This document shows, piece by piece, positions 1 to 8,523 of a stretch of DNA of 64,000 nucleotides. The notes beneath the pieces are model-generated. The model had not been told where the DNA came from. It made no database searches and saw only the letters and a list, made by a program, of their open reading frames with translations. A program made the translations under genes and the position numbers. The number at the start of each line of letters is the position of its first letter. Within the stretch, counting starts at the first letter, position 1. The stretch spans positions 616,769 to 680,768 of the forward strand of contig NZ_LN879467.1 in NCBI RefSeq assembly GCF_001403635.1, given 5' to 3'. The DNA comes from Clostridium massiliamazoniense (GTDB taxonomy: Bacteria; Bacillota; Clostridia; Clostridiales; Clostridiaceae).

Positions 1-1
1 T

Positions 2-724
2 AATAAGTTAACTAATATATTAAAGAATCAGAATAAGCGAATAGAAAGTGAGAAAAATGAAATTAAGTCATTAATTTCAGATATAGCCCACCAGTTAAAA
101 ACTCCTTTGACCAACTTAAGAATGTATGGAGAATTTTTACAAGATGAAAATTTAAGTGAGGATGAAAGGAAAGAATTTAATGAAATAATTTTATTATCAT
201 TAAATAGGTTGAGTTTTTTAATCGAAAACATGATAAAGATGTCTAGATTAGAAAGTGGAGTAATACAATTGAAGCCAGAGTTAGCACCATTAAATGAGAC
301 ATTGTTTAATGCTTTAAAGAATGTACAAAAAAAGGCGAAAAATAAAAATATAAATATTGAAGTTCAAAAGGTGGAACAAGTTAATATAATCCATGATAAA
401 AAGTGGACAAGTGAAGCTATATTTAATGTTATAGAAAATGCAGTAAAATATACAAAAAGCAATGGTATGATAAAGATAAAAATAACAAATTATGAAATAT
501 TTTTAAGAGTAGATATTGAAGATAATGGAATGGGGATAAGTGAAGAAGAGTTACCAAAAATATTTACTAGATTTTATCGTGGTCAAAATGTTACAGAGGA
601 AGAGGGGCTAGGTATAGGCTTATATTTGACAAGAGAAATAATATCTAGACAAGGTGGATATATTAAGGTTTCTTCTAATGAAAAAGGAACAATTTTTTCT
701 TTATTCTTTAAAAAGGACATTTGA
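2..724 (+). CDS. Sensor histidine kinase, C-terminal part (gene starts before the window)
   Basis: This is the cytoplasmic kinase core of a two-component sensor. The reading frame is open from the first base, so the gene enters from the left. The H-box reads SDIAHQLKTPLTNL with the phospho-acceptor His encoded at 89-91. A dimerisation helix follows, then the N-box (ENAVKYTKSNG), the G1 box (EDNGMGISEEELPKIF) and the G2 box (GLGIGLYL), so the whole HATPase_c domain is present. The sensing and membrane part lies outside. The partner response regulator is not in this window and is probably upstream. An ATG at 107 lies after the catalytic His and cannot be the real start. Confidence 0.93.
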   Translation, partial: NKLTNILKNQNKRIESEKNEIKSLISDIAHQLKTPLTNLRMYGEFLQDENLSEDERKEFNEIILLSLNRLSFLIENMIKMSRLESGVIQLKPELAPLNETLFNALKNVQKKAKNKNINIEVQKVEQVNIIHDKKWTSEAIFNVIENAVKYTKSNGMIKIKITNYEIFLRVDIEDNGMGISEEELPKIFTRFYRGQNVTEEEGLGIGLYLTREIISRQGGYIKVSSNEKGTIFSLFFKKDI

Positions 725-823
725 TAGATAGATTAATTTAACATGTTTAGAATGAAATAAATTAAAATTTAACTATAGAGTTTAAAGCTTAATTTAAATT
801 AAGTAATAAATATTAGAATAAAT

Positions 824-857
824 AAAAATGACAAGGGATATCCCTTGCCATTTTATT
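824..857. terminator. Bidirectional intrinsic terminator
   Basis: A hairpin centred on the palindrome aagggatatccctt is flanked by A-rich and T-rich tracts. It lies between the end of the histidine kinase gene and the convergent secreted-protein gene and can serve both. Confidence 0.75.
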
Positions 858-868
858 TATTATATAGA

Positions 869-1837
869 TTAAGCACCTTGCTCTGCTTTATATACTTGGG
901 TGTTAGTTGCTGATGGAACTGGGAATATAGGAGCTAAATAATGTTCTTGGGCAACATAAATGCGTCCTGTAAGTGATATGTAAAATGGTTCATTTGGTTC
1001 ATATTCAACTTCATAATAAGTTTCACCATTTATAATTTTTGTGTTGCTTAAGTTTATTGTTATATTTTTAGTAAAGTTATTCAAATTATTATTTAAAATA
1101 TTATTATTTGTTCCAGAAATACAAATACTATCAGCATAGGTAATTGCTATCTTTCTTAACATATTGCTTATATCATTTGAAGTTAAATTATTAGGGTTAT
1201 TTGGATTAAATGACACTTGTCCATTTAAAAATGCATTAAAAGATATTTTATTACCATATTCATTCATAAACCCAACAAAGTTTTCACAAGAAAAGTTACC
1301 AGATTTATTTGGGAAAGGTGGAACTCCAGCCATAAAATAATTAGTTTCTGGAATAATATTATTGAATATAGCGTAATATTTTTCGCCATTAACTATAGAA
1401 TAATAGTTTGGATTTATTATTAAAGTTGCTGAACCAGAACCAAAAAAATAGCTTTCAGATTTGCATATATTGTAAATTGTATTTAATTCATCATTAGTAA
1501 AGTTAGGTGAAACAGTAAAAGGGGTAGTATTAGTAATATTAGTAGAATTGCTTCTATTATTGTGAGCAATAGTATTATTGTTAGTATCTAAGTTATTTTT
1601 ACTTGTAGAATTATTAATAGGACTAGATTTTAGATTATTAGTCATATTAACATTTTGATTAGAACTGTTAATAGAACTGTTATTTTGTTGTGAATTGTTA
1701 GTTGAGTTGTTGTTTTGTGTTGTTACAGTTCCATTACTATTAAAGTTTTGATTATTTTCCTTTGATGCAGCATAAGCATAAGAACCACCAAATGCAATAA
1801 TAGCTAATGTTATTAATGATATTATAGCTTTTTTCAT
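869..1837 (-). CDS. Secreted Asn/Ser/Thr-rich protein of unknown function
   Basis: The start is set at the ATG ending at 1837, preceded by the ribosome site AAGGAG; the in-frame extension to 1900 has none. The 322-aa product opens with a signal peptide (MKKAIISLITLAIIAFGGSY, then an AYA-A cleavage site). Residues about 25-110 are low-complexity Asn, Ser and Thr, typical of an extracellular linker. The C-terminal 200 residues look folded, with Tyr- and Asn-rich segments and two Cys, but match no family I recognise. It is transcribed alone and converges on the kinase gene. I do not assign a function. Confidence 0.72.
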   Translation of the reverse strand: MKKAIISLITLAIIAFGGSYAYAASKENNQNFNSNGTVTTQNNNSTNNSQQNNSSINSSNQNVNMTNNLKSSPINNSTSKNNLDTNNNTIAHNNRSNSTNITNTTPFTVSPNFTNDELNTIYNICKSESYFFGSGSATLIINPNYYSIVNGEKYYAIFNNIIPETNYFMAGVPPFPNKSGNFSCENFVGFMNEYGNKISFNAFLNGQVSFNPNNPNNLTSNDISNMLRKIAITYADSICISGTNNNILNNNLNNFTKNITINLSNTKIINGETYYEVEYEPNEPFYISLTGRIYVAQEHYLAPIFPVPSATNTQVYKAEQGA

Positions 1838-2032
1838 TTTTATTTCTCCTTTGTTTAAAATACCGAAGTAAATTATAGCATATTTGTAAAGAGTATGCAT
1901 TTATTTTTATAAATAATTTAAATTAAGACAAATTAACTAAGAAGTTTTATTCTATAATAACTAGAAGAAATTTATTAACATTAGCTAATATGCTATAATA
2001 AAGCTATTAATTTTAAGGAGATAGAACTATTT

Positions 2033-2458
2033 ATGATAAGAAAATCAGAAAATAAAGATGTAAATAAAATAATGACTATATGGAAAGAAAGTACTATAAA
2101 AGCGCATGATTTTATTGATAAACAATATTGGGAAGATAATTATGAAACTGTAAAAAATACATATTTACCAATATCAGAGACTTTTGTCTATGTTGATCAG
2201 GATAATATAAAGGGGTTTATTAGTGTAATAGAGAATGAATTTATAGGAGCTTTATTTATAGATGTAAATTACCAAGGAGAAGGAATTGGAAGCAAATTAA
2301 TAGATTATGTAAGTGAAAAATATGGAGACCTAGAATTAGCTGTTTATAAAGATAATGAAAAAGCCGTTAAATTTTATCAAGAAAAAGGATTTAAAATAGT
2401 TAAAGAACAAGAAACTGAAAATCCTAAATTTAAAGAATATATAATGAAAAAACATTAA
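2033..2458 (+). CDS. GNAT-family N-acetyltransferase (YjaB-like)
   Basis: A 141-aa single-domain acetyltransferase. The acetyl-CoA loop is visible as YQGEGIGSKLIDY (Q/RxxGxG/A), after the beta-4 strand IGALFIDV, and the C-terminal part AVYKDNEKAVKFYQEKGF is the usual beta5-alpha4 region. Length is normal for the family. The ATG at 2033 follows an AAGGAG-like site. It is monocistronic. Small GNATs of this type acetylate varied small molecules or protein N-termini; the substrate cannot be read from the sequence. Confidence 0.88.
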   Translation: MIRKSENKDVNKIMTIWKESTIKAHDFIDKQYWEDNYETVKNTYLPISETFVYVDQDNIKGFISVIENEFIGALFIDVNYQGEGIGSKLIDYVSEKYGDLELAVYKDNEKAVKFYQEKGFKIVKEQETENPKFKEYIMKKH

Positions 2459-2612
2459 ATTAATATGGTAAAAAATATTTTAAAATAGAAGAGGGCCATA
2501 TGGAGAATTAAAATTTTTATTTGTGATATAGTCAGAGCTATTAAGTTTATTAATAAAAATAAGTACTATGATTAGTTTATTTAAAAACGATATAGATTAG
2601 GAAGTGACAAAT

Positions 2613-2777
2613 ATGAAGAAATGTTTATTTTGTGGTGAAAACTTGGAAAATGATTACTTATCAAATAAGGTAGGATACTTTTGTAATGAAGAACATTTTG
2701 ATAAGTACTTAGAAGCTTTATCAGATGAAGAGTATATTAGAATTCAAAATTCTTTCTGTGTTTGTAGTGATGATTAA
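2613..2777 (+). CDS. Small Cys-rich (zinc-ribbon-like) protein, 54 aa
   Basis: A short open frame with an ATG at 2613 and a good ribosome site (AGGAAG, 7 bases upstream). The product begins MKKCLFCGENL, continues with GYFCNEEHFDKY and ends FCVCSDD. The CxxC and the later CxxxH could form one zinc site like those of TRASH or YHS fingers, and a CVC sits near the C-terminus. It is followed directly by a strong terminator, which supports it being a real single-gene transcript. Function is unknown; a metal-binding role is inference. Confidence 0.62.
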   Translation: MKKCLFCGENLENDYLSNKVGYFCNEEHFDKYLEALSDEEYIRIQNSFCVCSDD

Positions 2778-2797
2778 TTTTCATTGTATTATTAAAA

Positions 2798-2856
2798 GCT
2801 CCTTTTTAAGTAACTAAAAGATTGTCTAGATACTTAAAAGGAGTCTCTGATTTTTT
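2798..2856 (+). terminator. Intrinsic terminator after the 54-aa gene
   Basis: The arms ctcctttttaagta and tacttaaaaggag pair with one bulged base; the run gatttttt follows on the + strand. Confidence 0.75.
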
Positions 2857-2901
2857 AGAATATTAATAGTTTTAAGTCTGTAAAATACTTTGTGTATCCA
2901 A

Positions 2902-3400
2902 TTAAAGTATTTCAATTATTTCTTTTTCTTTTAGAGTTTCTTTTACATCTATAACTCTTTGATTAGAAGAGCCTCTGTATTTTAAACTTATGTTTCTATT
3001 TTTTATTTCAAATTTTCCATCTATTAAAAACATCAACTTCTTTTAATAATTCTAATCTTTTTGGATTATCTATAATTTGTTCAAAAGTATAACCAGACCA
3101 CATCCATATAGGTTTCTTTGTTTCTTTTTTTATTCTTCTTAATAGATTTAATAAAGTATTATCTTTAATTTGCTGCATTGGTTCTCCACCAAGAATATTA
3201 ACTCCTTTAACCATAGGATTCATAGTTAATTTAATAAATTCATCTTCAGTTTCTTTAGTAAAAGGTGTACCATAATTAAAGTTTTGTTGATCTTTATTAA
3301 AGCAGCCATTGCAATTATGAGTACAACCACTTACAAAAAGTGTTGTTCTAATATTTGGACCATTAGTAACATCTAATTTTCTAATTTGTGCATAATTCAT
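2902..3400 (-). pseudogene. nrdG: Anaerobic ribonucleotide reductase activating protein NrdG, interrupted by a frameshift
   Basis: NrdG is the radical SAM enzyme that installs the glycyl radical on NrdD. The start is the ATG ending at 3400 behind AGGAGG (MNYAQIRKLD), not the in-frame ATG ending at 3430. The radical SAM motif is SGCTHNCNGC (CxxxCxxC), followed by NILGGEPM. The continuous frame stops at 3008. Skipping one base of the five-A run at 3026-3030 restores a frame reading LIDGKFEIKNRNISLKYRG and then SSNQRVIDV, the normal NrdG C-terminus, ending at 2902. So one base too many in a homopolymer truncates the protein by about 40 residues. This may be a sequencing error, since nrdD is intact and the pair is needed for anaerobic growth. 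Confidence 0.85.
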
Positions 3401-3431
3401 TGCAAATCCTCCTAAGTAATTAGCTTTCAAT

Positions 3432-3506
3432 TATCTAAGAAACTGTATCTATTTGTCTTAAATTTATAGAAGATTGAAATATTATAGACACTAGTTATTA
3501 GATAAA
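3432..3506 (+). repeat. Family A dispersed repeat, 3' part
   Basis: The segment with ttatagaag at 3465-3473 and ctagttattagataaa at 3491-3506 matches the 3' half of the element at 16724-16855. It sits in the nrdD-nrdG spacer. Confidence 0.55.
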
Positions 3507-3510
3507 TAAT

Positions 3511-3545
3511 AAGTTCTAGCAAGAATAGCTTTCTTACCAGAACTT
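3511..3545 (-). terminator. Hairpin downstream of nrdD
   Basis: The arms aagttctagcaagaa and ttcttaccagaactt pair at 13 of 15 positions. The U-tract is weak, so it may only attenuate transcription from nrdD into nrdG. Confidence 0.5.
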
Positions 3546-3562
3546 AAGAGTTAGATTTTTTA

Positions 3563-5686
3563 TTATAAATGAAGAACTCTATCTCCAATTTCGGCTGTTC
3601 TACCTTTGTTCCAGAAATTGGTTCCAATATATCCACAAGTTCTTCTCATAACTTGCATTTCATCTTCATCATGATTGCCACAAGATGGACAATACCAACT
3701 TAAAGTTTCTTTATCTAATTGGATTTCACCAGTATATCCACATTTATAGCATATATCTGGCTTAGTATTAATTTCAGCATATTGGATGTTGTGGTATATA
3801 AAGTTTATTATACTTTCAACAGCTTCTACGTTTTTGCTCATATCAGGTACTTCTATATATGATATACAACCACCTAAAGAAATATCATGGAATTGAGATT
3901 CAAATTTTAATTTAGTGAAAGCATCAATTTCTTCACATACATGAACATGATAAGAATTAGTATAATATAATCTATCAGTTACATTTTTTATTTTTCCGAA
4001 TTTTGCAGTATCTATTCTACAGAATCTATATATTAAGCTTTCAGCAGGAGTTCCATATAAACTAAATCCTAGTCCAGTTTCTTCTTTCCATTGGCTGCAT
4101 TTAGCATTCATGTGATTCATAACTTCTAAAGCAAATTTTTCTCCTTCAGGAGTTGTGTGGCTTACTCCAAGCATTGCATAAGTTAATTCGCAAATACCAA
4201 CATAACCTAAAGATAAAGTAGAATAACCATCTTTTAATAATTTATCTATCTTTTCACCTTTTTCAAGTCTAGCTATTGCACCATATTGCCAATGGATTGG
4301 GCTTGCATCAGAGGTTATTCCAAGAAGCATTTTATGTCTAGTAAGTAGAGCATCCTTACATAAGTCTAATCTTTCATTGAAGATTTTCCAGAATAAATCC
4401 ATATTTCCTTGAGCTAAAATTCCGATCTGTGGTAAGTTCAGTGAAACAACACCTTGGTTAAATCTTCCGTACCATTTATAATCTCCATTGTTATCTTTAT
4501 ATGGAGAAAGATGTGAACGACAACCCATTGGAGGGAATGTATTTCCTTCATAATTTTTTTTCATCATCTTTGCAGATTGATAATCAGGAACCAATCTTTT
4601 AACTGTACACTTAGCAGCAAGTTTTGTTATATAGTCATATTTACCACCTTCAAGGCAATTATGTTCATCTAGTAGATAGATTAGTTTAGGGAATGCTTCA
4701 CCAATTTCTTGACCTTTATAGTTTTTCATTCCTTCTAATCTTTGCTTTATCATTTCTTCACATATTAAGGCCATTTCTTCTTCATATGGATGTCCTTCTT
4801 CTATTTCTAGGTAAATTGTTGAAAATGGAGCTTGTCCATTTGTTGTTTGTAAAGTTGAAAGTTGATATCTTATAGTTTGTATACCATCTTTAAGTTCTTT
4901 CATTTTTGTATCTAAAGCTAATTTTTTAGCTAGTTTTTCATCATTTAACATTTCAAAATAATGTTTATAAGCTTTTTCTTCTGTAACCTTAAGGTATTTA
5001 GCCAAATGTTTAATAGTGATACTTTGACCACCATATTGATTTGATGAAACTTGTGCTATGATTTGAGTTGCTACAGTACAAGCAGTACTAAATGATTTTG
5101 GTTCTTCAACTAATTTCTCATTAATAACAGTACAGTTAGCGAACATATCTTCTAAATTAACTAAACAACAGTTAAACATAGGTGATAAACTGTAGTCCAT
5201 ATCATGCCAATGGATAGCACCTTCGTCGTGTGCTTGGACTATGTAAGCAGGAATTAATTTTCTTCTTGAAATATCTTTAGATACTTCCCCTGCAATTAAA
5301 TCTCTTTGAGTCGCTGCAACTACGGGATTTTTATTAGAATTTTCATTCATAACATCTTCATTTTGTTTATTTAATAAATCTAAAATACTTTCATCTGTAG
5401 TATTAGTATTTCTTTTAAACTCTTGAACAGCTCTATATCCCTCATAAGCTTTAGCAGTTTCTACTTGTCCGTAATGAACTAATCTATCATATACATATTG
5501 TTCTATTTTATAAATAGTAGCTATTTCTTCATGTTTACTGAAAAAATTTTCACTATCGGTAGCTATTAAACTTGCTATATCTGGTAAATAAATACCACTA
5601 CCATTTTTCATAGCCTTTGAAATTGCCTCTTCTATTTTGCTTTTGTTAAAATCTACTGTGCTTCCATCCCTCTTTATGACTTCCAC
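3563..5686 (-). CDS. nrdD: Anaerobic ribonucleoside-triphosphate reductase (class III)
   Basis: Reduces NTPs to dNTPs without oxygen using a glycyl radical made by NrdG. An N-terminal ATP-cone (about residues 2-90, VIKRDGSTVDF onward) is the allosteric dATP/ATP site. The body carries the active-site regions, the C-terminus has two CxxC pairs (CYKCG and CPSCG) for the structural zinc, and the radical loop is RRTCGYIGTNFWNKGR. At 707 aa it is full length. I chose the GTG ending at 5686 because AGGAG lies 8 bases before it; the GTG ending at 5695 overlaps that site. It precedes nrdG in the usual nrdDG order. Confidence 0.97.
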   Translation of the reverse strand: MEVIKRDGSTVDFNKSKIEEAISKAMKNGSGIYLPDIASLIATDSENFFSKHEEIATIYKIEQYVYDRLVHYGQVETAKAYEGYRAVQEFKRNTNTTDESILDLLNKQNEDVMNENSNKNPVVAATQRDLIAGEVSKDISRRKLIPAYIVQAHDEGAIHWHDMDYSLSPMFNCCLVNLEDMFANCTVINEKLVEEPKSFSTACTVATQIIAQVSSNQYGGQSITIKHLAKYLKVTEEKAYKHYFEMLNDEKLAKKLALDTKMKELKDGIQTIRYQLSTLQTTNGQAPFSTIYLEIEEGHPYEEEMALICEEMIKQRLEGMKNYKGQEIGEAFPKLIYLLDEHNCLEGGKYDYITKLAAKCTVKRLVPDYQSAKMMKKNYEGNTFPPMGCRSHLSPYKDNNGDYKWYGRFNQGVVSLNLPQIGILAQGNMDLFWKIFNERLDLCKDALLTRHKMLLGITSDASPIHWQYGAIARLEKGEKIDKLLKDGYSTLSLGYVGICELTYAMLGVSHTTPEGEKFALEVMNHMNAKCSQWKEETGLGFSLYGTPAESLIYRFCRIDTAKFGKIKNVTDRLYYTNSYHVHVCEEIDAFTKLKFESQFHDISLGGCISYIEVPDMSKNVEAVESIINFIYHNIQYAEINTKPDICYKCGYTGEIQLDKETLSWYCPSCGNHDEDEMQVMRRTCGYIGTNFWNKGRTAEIGDRVLHL

Positions 5687-5764
5687 TAAAACCACTCCTA
5701 AACATATGATTACCTCACATACAACTAGTTGAGGTATTATTTATAATTATTATCGTCTTAAAAT

Positions 5765-5812
5765 ACACATCATATTGTACTATTATTTTGATAGATATAC
5801 AAGATATTGAAC
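5765..5812. promoter_or_regulatory. Two candidate NrdR boxes upstream of nrdD
   Basis: acacatcatattgtac (5765-5780) and atacaagatattgaac (5797-5812) match the NrdR consensus acaCwAtATaTwGtgt at 12 and 11 of 16 positions. They are 32 bases apart start to start, the three-turn spacing typical of paired NrdR boxes. NrdR represses ribonucleotide reductase genes when dATP is high. Individually weak; the spacing is the main support. Confidence 0.45.
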
Positions 5813-6484
5813 TGCAGATATTGTTAAATTTTAAGTAATATTCTTTTAAGTTCTTTCTTTTTCGTCATATAAATCTATAAAGGGATAAAAAATAGGGAAT
5901 ACATTATTATATATTTTTTAAGATAGAGATAAATTAAGGATTAATTAAGATAGAGTTAAAGGTTCATTTAAATTATTTGTTTTTTTTGAAAATAAAAAAT
6001 ATATCAACTGTTTATGAGAGAAAATATTTTCAAAAAATGACTTGATAAACAGTTAAAAAATAGTTAAATATATAAATTTTACGTTAATTACACAATGATT
6101 TTTTGTAAAGTAAAATTTATACTCTTATTTTAAACAGAAAAAATGTAAAAAAATAACTTTAAAATTATAAACATAATACTAGTAGTATTATGTTATTTAT
6201 ATAAAATTATTACTAAATTACTTTAAAAATTGTCTAATTAATAATAAGAATAATAGTTTCTAAAATTAGGTTTTATTTTTTTAAATATAAATAAAAAATA
6301 TATAAATAAAAATTACATTTAAAGTTTGGGGATTTATAAAATTAATTGATAAAATATAGTCAAGTTAAGAGGCTATATTTTGAGCCATATTTTATAATAA
6401 TCAATTTATAATGTAAGTTTATTTATAGTATAAAACTACATTTTAGTTATTAAATTAATTTACTTTTATTTGGAGGAATGTCAA
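5813..6484. other. Long AT-rich intergenic region before the carbonic anhydrase gene
   Basis: No credible coding sequence. It contains a 10-bp inverted repeat, aactgtttat (6006-6015) and ataaacagtt (6045-6054), enclosing the perfect palindrome gaaaatattttc (6020-6031). A segment near 5930-5975 (aagatagagttaaa) weakly resembles the family A repeat. Confidence 0.45.
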
Positions 6485-7249
6485 GTGAAAAAGGCGATAA
6501 TTGGAATAGTGATAGCTGCTGTTATAGCATGTGGAGGATATGGAATTTATAGAGGTGTAAGCAATAAAAAATCAACTGCAAAAGTTGCTTCACAACAATT
6601 AGATACAAAAGCAACTGCTAAGGCAGGGGCAACAGCTACAACGGCTACAACAACTACAAGTCATGGTGAGGCGAGTACTACAGTAACACCTGATCAAGCT
6701 TTAAATTTACTTAAAGAAGGAAATAAGAGATTTGTAGAAGATAAATCACAACCTAATAATGTTGATGCAAAGAGAAGAAAAGAACTTGAAAGTGGACAAC
6801 ATCCATATGCTACAATAGTTTCATGTTCAGATTCTAGAGTAACACCAGCCCTTGTATTTAATGCTGGACTTGGTGATATATTTGATGTAAGACTTGCAGG
6901 TGATGTTGTTGATGATTCAGCTTTAGGTTCAATAGAATATGCAGTAGATCATTTACATACACCTTTAATAGTTGTAATGGGACATGAAAAATGTGGTGCA
7001 GTAACAGCAGCTTATGATGATGTTGTTAAGGGACAAAAAGCACATGGCCATGTAGAAGACTTAGTTGATGAAATAAAACCAGCAATTAATAAGAACGGAA
7101 CTGTAGATGATGCAATCAGAAAGAATGCAGAAAATGTAGCTAATGAAATAGAAAAAGATCCAGTAGTTGCACAAGCAATTAAAGCAGGAAAATTAAAAGT
7201 AGTTACAGCTTACTACGATTTAGATGGAACAGTTCAATTTAATTCTTAA
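6485..7249 (+). CDS. Exported beta-class carbonic anhydrase
   Basis: Interconverts CO2 and bicarbonate with a zinc ion. The catalytic set is complete: Cys114 and Asp116/Arg118 in CSDSRVTP, then His167 and Cys170 in MGHEKCGA. The start is the GTG at 6485, 8 bases after GGAGG; the TTG at 6470 overlaps the ribosome site. The N-terminus MKKAIIGIVIAAVIAC is a signal sequence, and VIAC fits a lipobox with Cys16, so a membrane-anchored extracellular form is likely. Residues about 27-65 are an Ala/Thr-rich linker. Most bacterial beta-CAs are cytoplasmic, so export is notable. Single gene with its own terminator. Confidence 0.93.
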   Translation: MKKAIIGIVIAAVIACGGYGIYRGVSNKKSTAKVASQQLDTKATAKAGATATTATTTTSHGEASTTVTPDQALNLLKEGNKRFVEDKSQPNNVDAKRRKELESGQHPYATIVSCSDSRVTPALVFNAGLGDIFDVRLAGDVVDDSALGSIEYAVDHLHTPLIVVMGHEKCGAVTAAYDDVVKGQKAHGHVEDLVDEIKPAINKNGTVDDAIRKNAENVANEIEKDPVVAQAIKAGKLKVVTAYYDLDGTVQFNS

Positions 7250-7280
7250 AATAAAAAAATAAGATATTTAGTTTTTTAAT

Positions 7281-7330
7281 AAACCCTATATAAAATTACT
7301 TTTTAAACTTTATATAGGGTTCTTTTAATT
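7281..7330. terminator. Bidirectional intrinsic terminator
   Basis: aaccctatataaa pairs with tttatatagggtt, followed by cttttaattt. It lies between the convergent carbonic anhydrase and PNPOx-like genes. Confidence 0.82.
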
Positions 7331-7339
7331 TGTTAGATT

Positions 7340-7813
7340 TTATTTATTTCCTTTGTAAGATTTTCCTGTAATATGATCAATTGAAATTTTAATCACATTA
7401 GTTAAATGACTTGCTTTTCTTATATATTCTGCACCTTCACTTAAATATTCAGGAGAGTATTTACAAATGAATTTGTCTAAAGCTTTTTTCTTTTCAGCTT
7501 CAGTAGCTACACAAGCAGTTCCAAAGATTATAACACTATCATATTCTGTAGTAAATTTACTTGGCAAAACTTTAGTATTACTTACAATAGTAAATGATAC
7601 TTTGTTATTTTCATTTATATTTTCAATTTTATGTCCGGAAGTACTTCCGTGAAAATAAATTGAATCATCAATAAATACATAGCTAATAGGAACAGTATAT
7701 GGATAGCCATTTTTACTGATTGTTCCTAAAACCCCATATTCAGATTCTAAAAGTATTTTTTCAATTTCATTTTCTTTTAACGCTAAATTTATTTTTCTCA
7801 TTGAATGAAACAT
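7340..7813 (-). CDS. Pyridoxamine 5'-phosphate oxidase-like flavin-binding protein (NimA/YqiA-type)
   Basis: A 157-aa split-barrel flavin-binding protein. The N-terminal stretch YGVLGTISKNGYPYTVPISY is the family hallmark, followed by IYFHGSTSGHK. These proteins bind FMN, F420 or heme; some (NimA) reduce nitroimidazoles, most are uncharacterised. A GGGG tract lies 8 bases before the ATG ending at 7813. Monocistronic, convergent with the carbonic anhydrase gene. Substrate and cofactor are inference. Confidence 0.85.
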   Translation of the reverse strand: MFHSMRKINLALKENEIEKILLESEYGVLGTISKNGYPYTVPISYVFIDDSIYFHGSTSGHKIENINENNKVSFTIVSNTKVLPSKFTTEYDSVIIFGTACVATEAEKKKALDKFICKYSPEYLSEGAEYIRKASHLTNVIKISIDHITGKSYKGNK

Positions 7814-8254
7814 ATATAAACCCCATTTCTATTTAAATATATGGATATAATTAATTCTAGCATAAGTAATTATCTTGGATAAAGTTTAAGTATTTTAGGA
7901 TTTAATTTTAATATTTTTAATTAAGAATTAGTTTTATAATTCTTTTTATATTTTAATTACAACTAAATAAATTTTGTATATAAATAAGTAGAAAATCACT
8001 TTTTATGAAATTTAATTTATTTAAAACTTCATTAAAAGCTTCTTATCATAAGGTTTATATATGTGTGTGCAAAATAGAAAAGAAAAAATGATATTGTATC
8101 AAGTTTTATATAAATAAATCAAAAAATTATAATTGATTATTCAATCAATATTTAAAACAATACTTTTTTATTAAAATAATAAGCTGATATTTAGATTTTT
8201 AATTTTTATTTTAAAAGTAGTAAAAAATTTTAATTATTTTTAATATAAATATAT
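7814..8254. other. AT-rich intergenic region, no feature recognised
   Basis: Divergent spacer between the PNPOx-like gene and selO. I see no coding sequence or clear RNA element in this part. Confidence 0.5.
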
Positions 8255-8283
8255 ATGACTAATCTGATAAAGTTGAGTATAAT
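8255..8283 (+). promoter_or_regulatory. Sigma-A promoter of selO with a long leader
   Basis: ATGACT (8255-8260), a 17-base spacer and a perfect TATAAT (8278-8283). Transcription would begin near 8290, giving a leader of about 230 bases. The leader contains the pairing arms agaggt (8300-8305) and acctct (8337-8342), so it may be structured; it matches no riboswitch I know. Confidence 0.55.
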
Positions 8284-8523
8284 AGTCATATATAAATAAA
8301 GAGGTTGATTATTACATAATTAAGAGATAATAGAAGACCTCTAAATATTATATAAAAATTAAAATAAGCTTTTCGTAGAGTAAGAATAATATATTTTAAT
8401 ATAGCGAAAATTAAAAATGCTAGTTTATTTAAGAAGAGTATATCTAAATTAGGTTTTAATTTATTTTTAGATTGTATTTAACTTAAATATAATAATCAAT
8501 GAAAGGAGGATGGAAGAAGACCT

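Noticed and set aside
1838-1900. N-terminal extension of the Asn-rich secreted protein
   Set aside because: It would bury the signal peptide and lacks a ribosome site; AAGGAG precedes the internal ATG.
4693-4875. + strand frame inside nrdD
   Set aside because: Antisense shadow of a conserved gene with no ribosome site.
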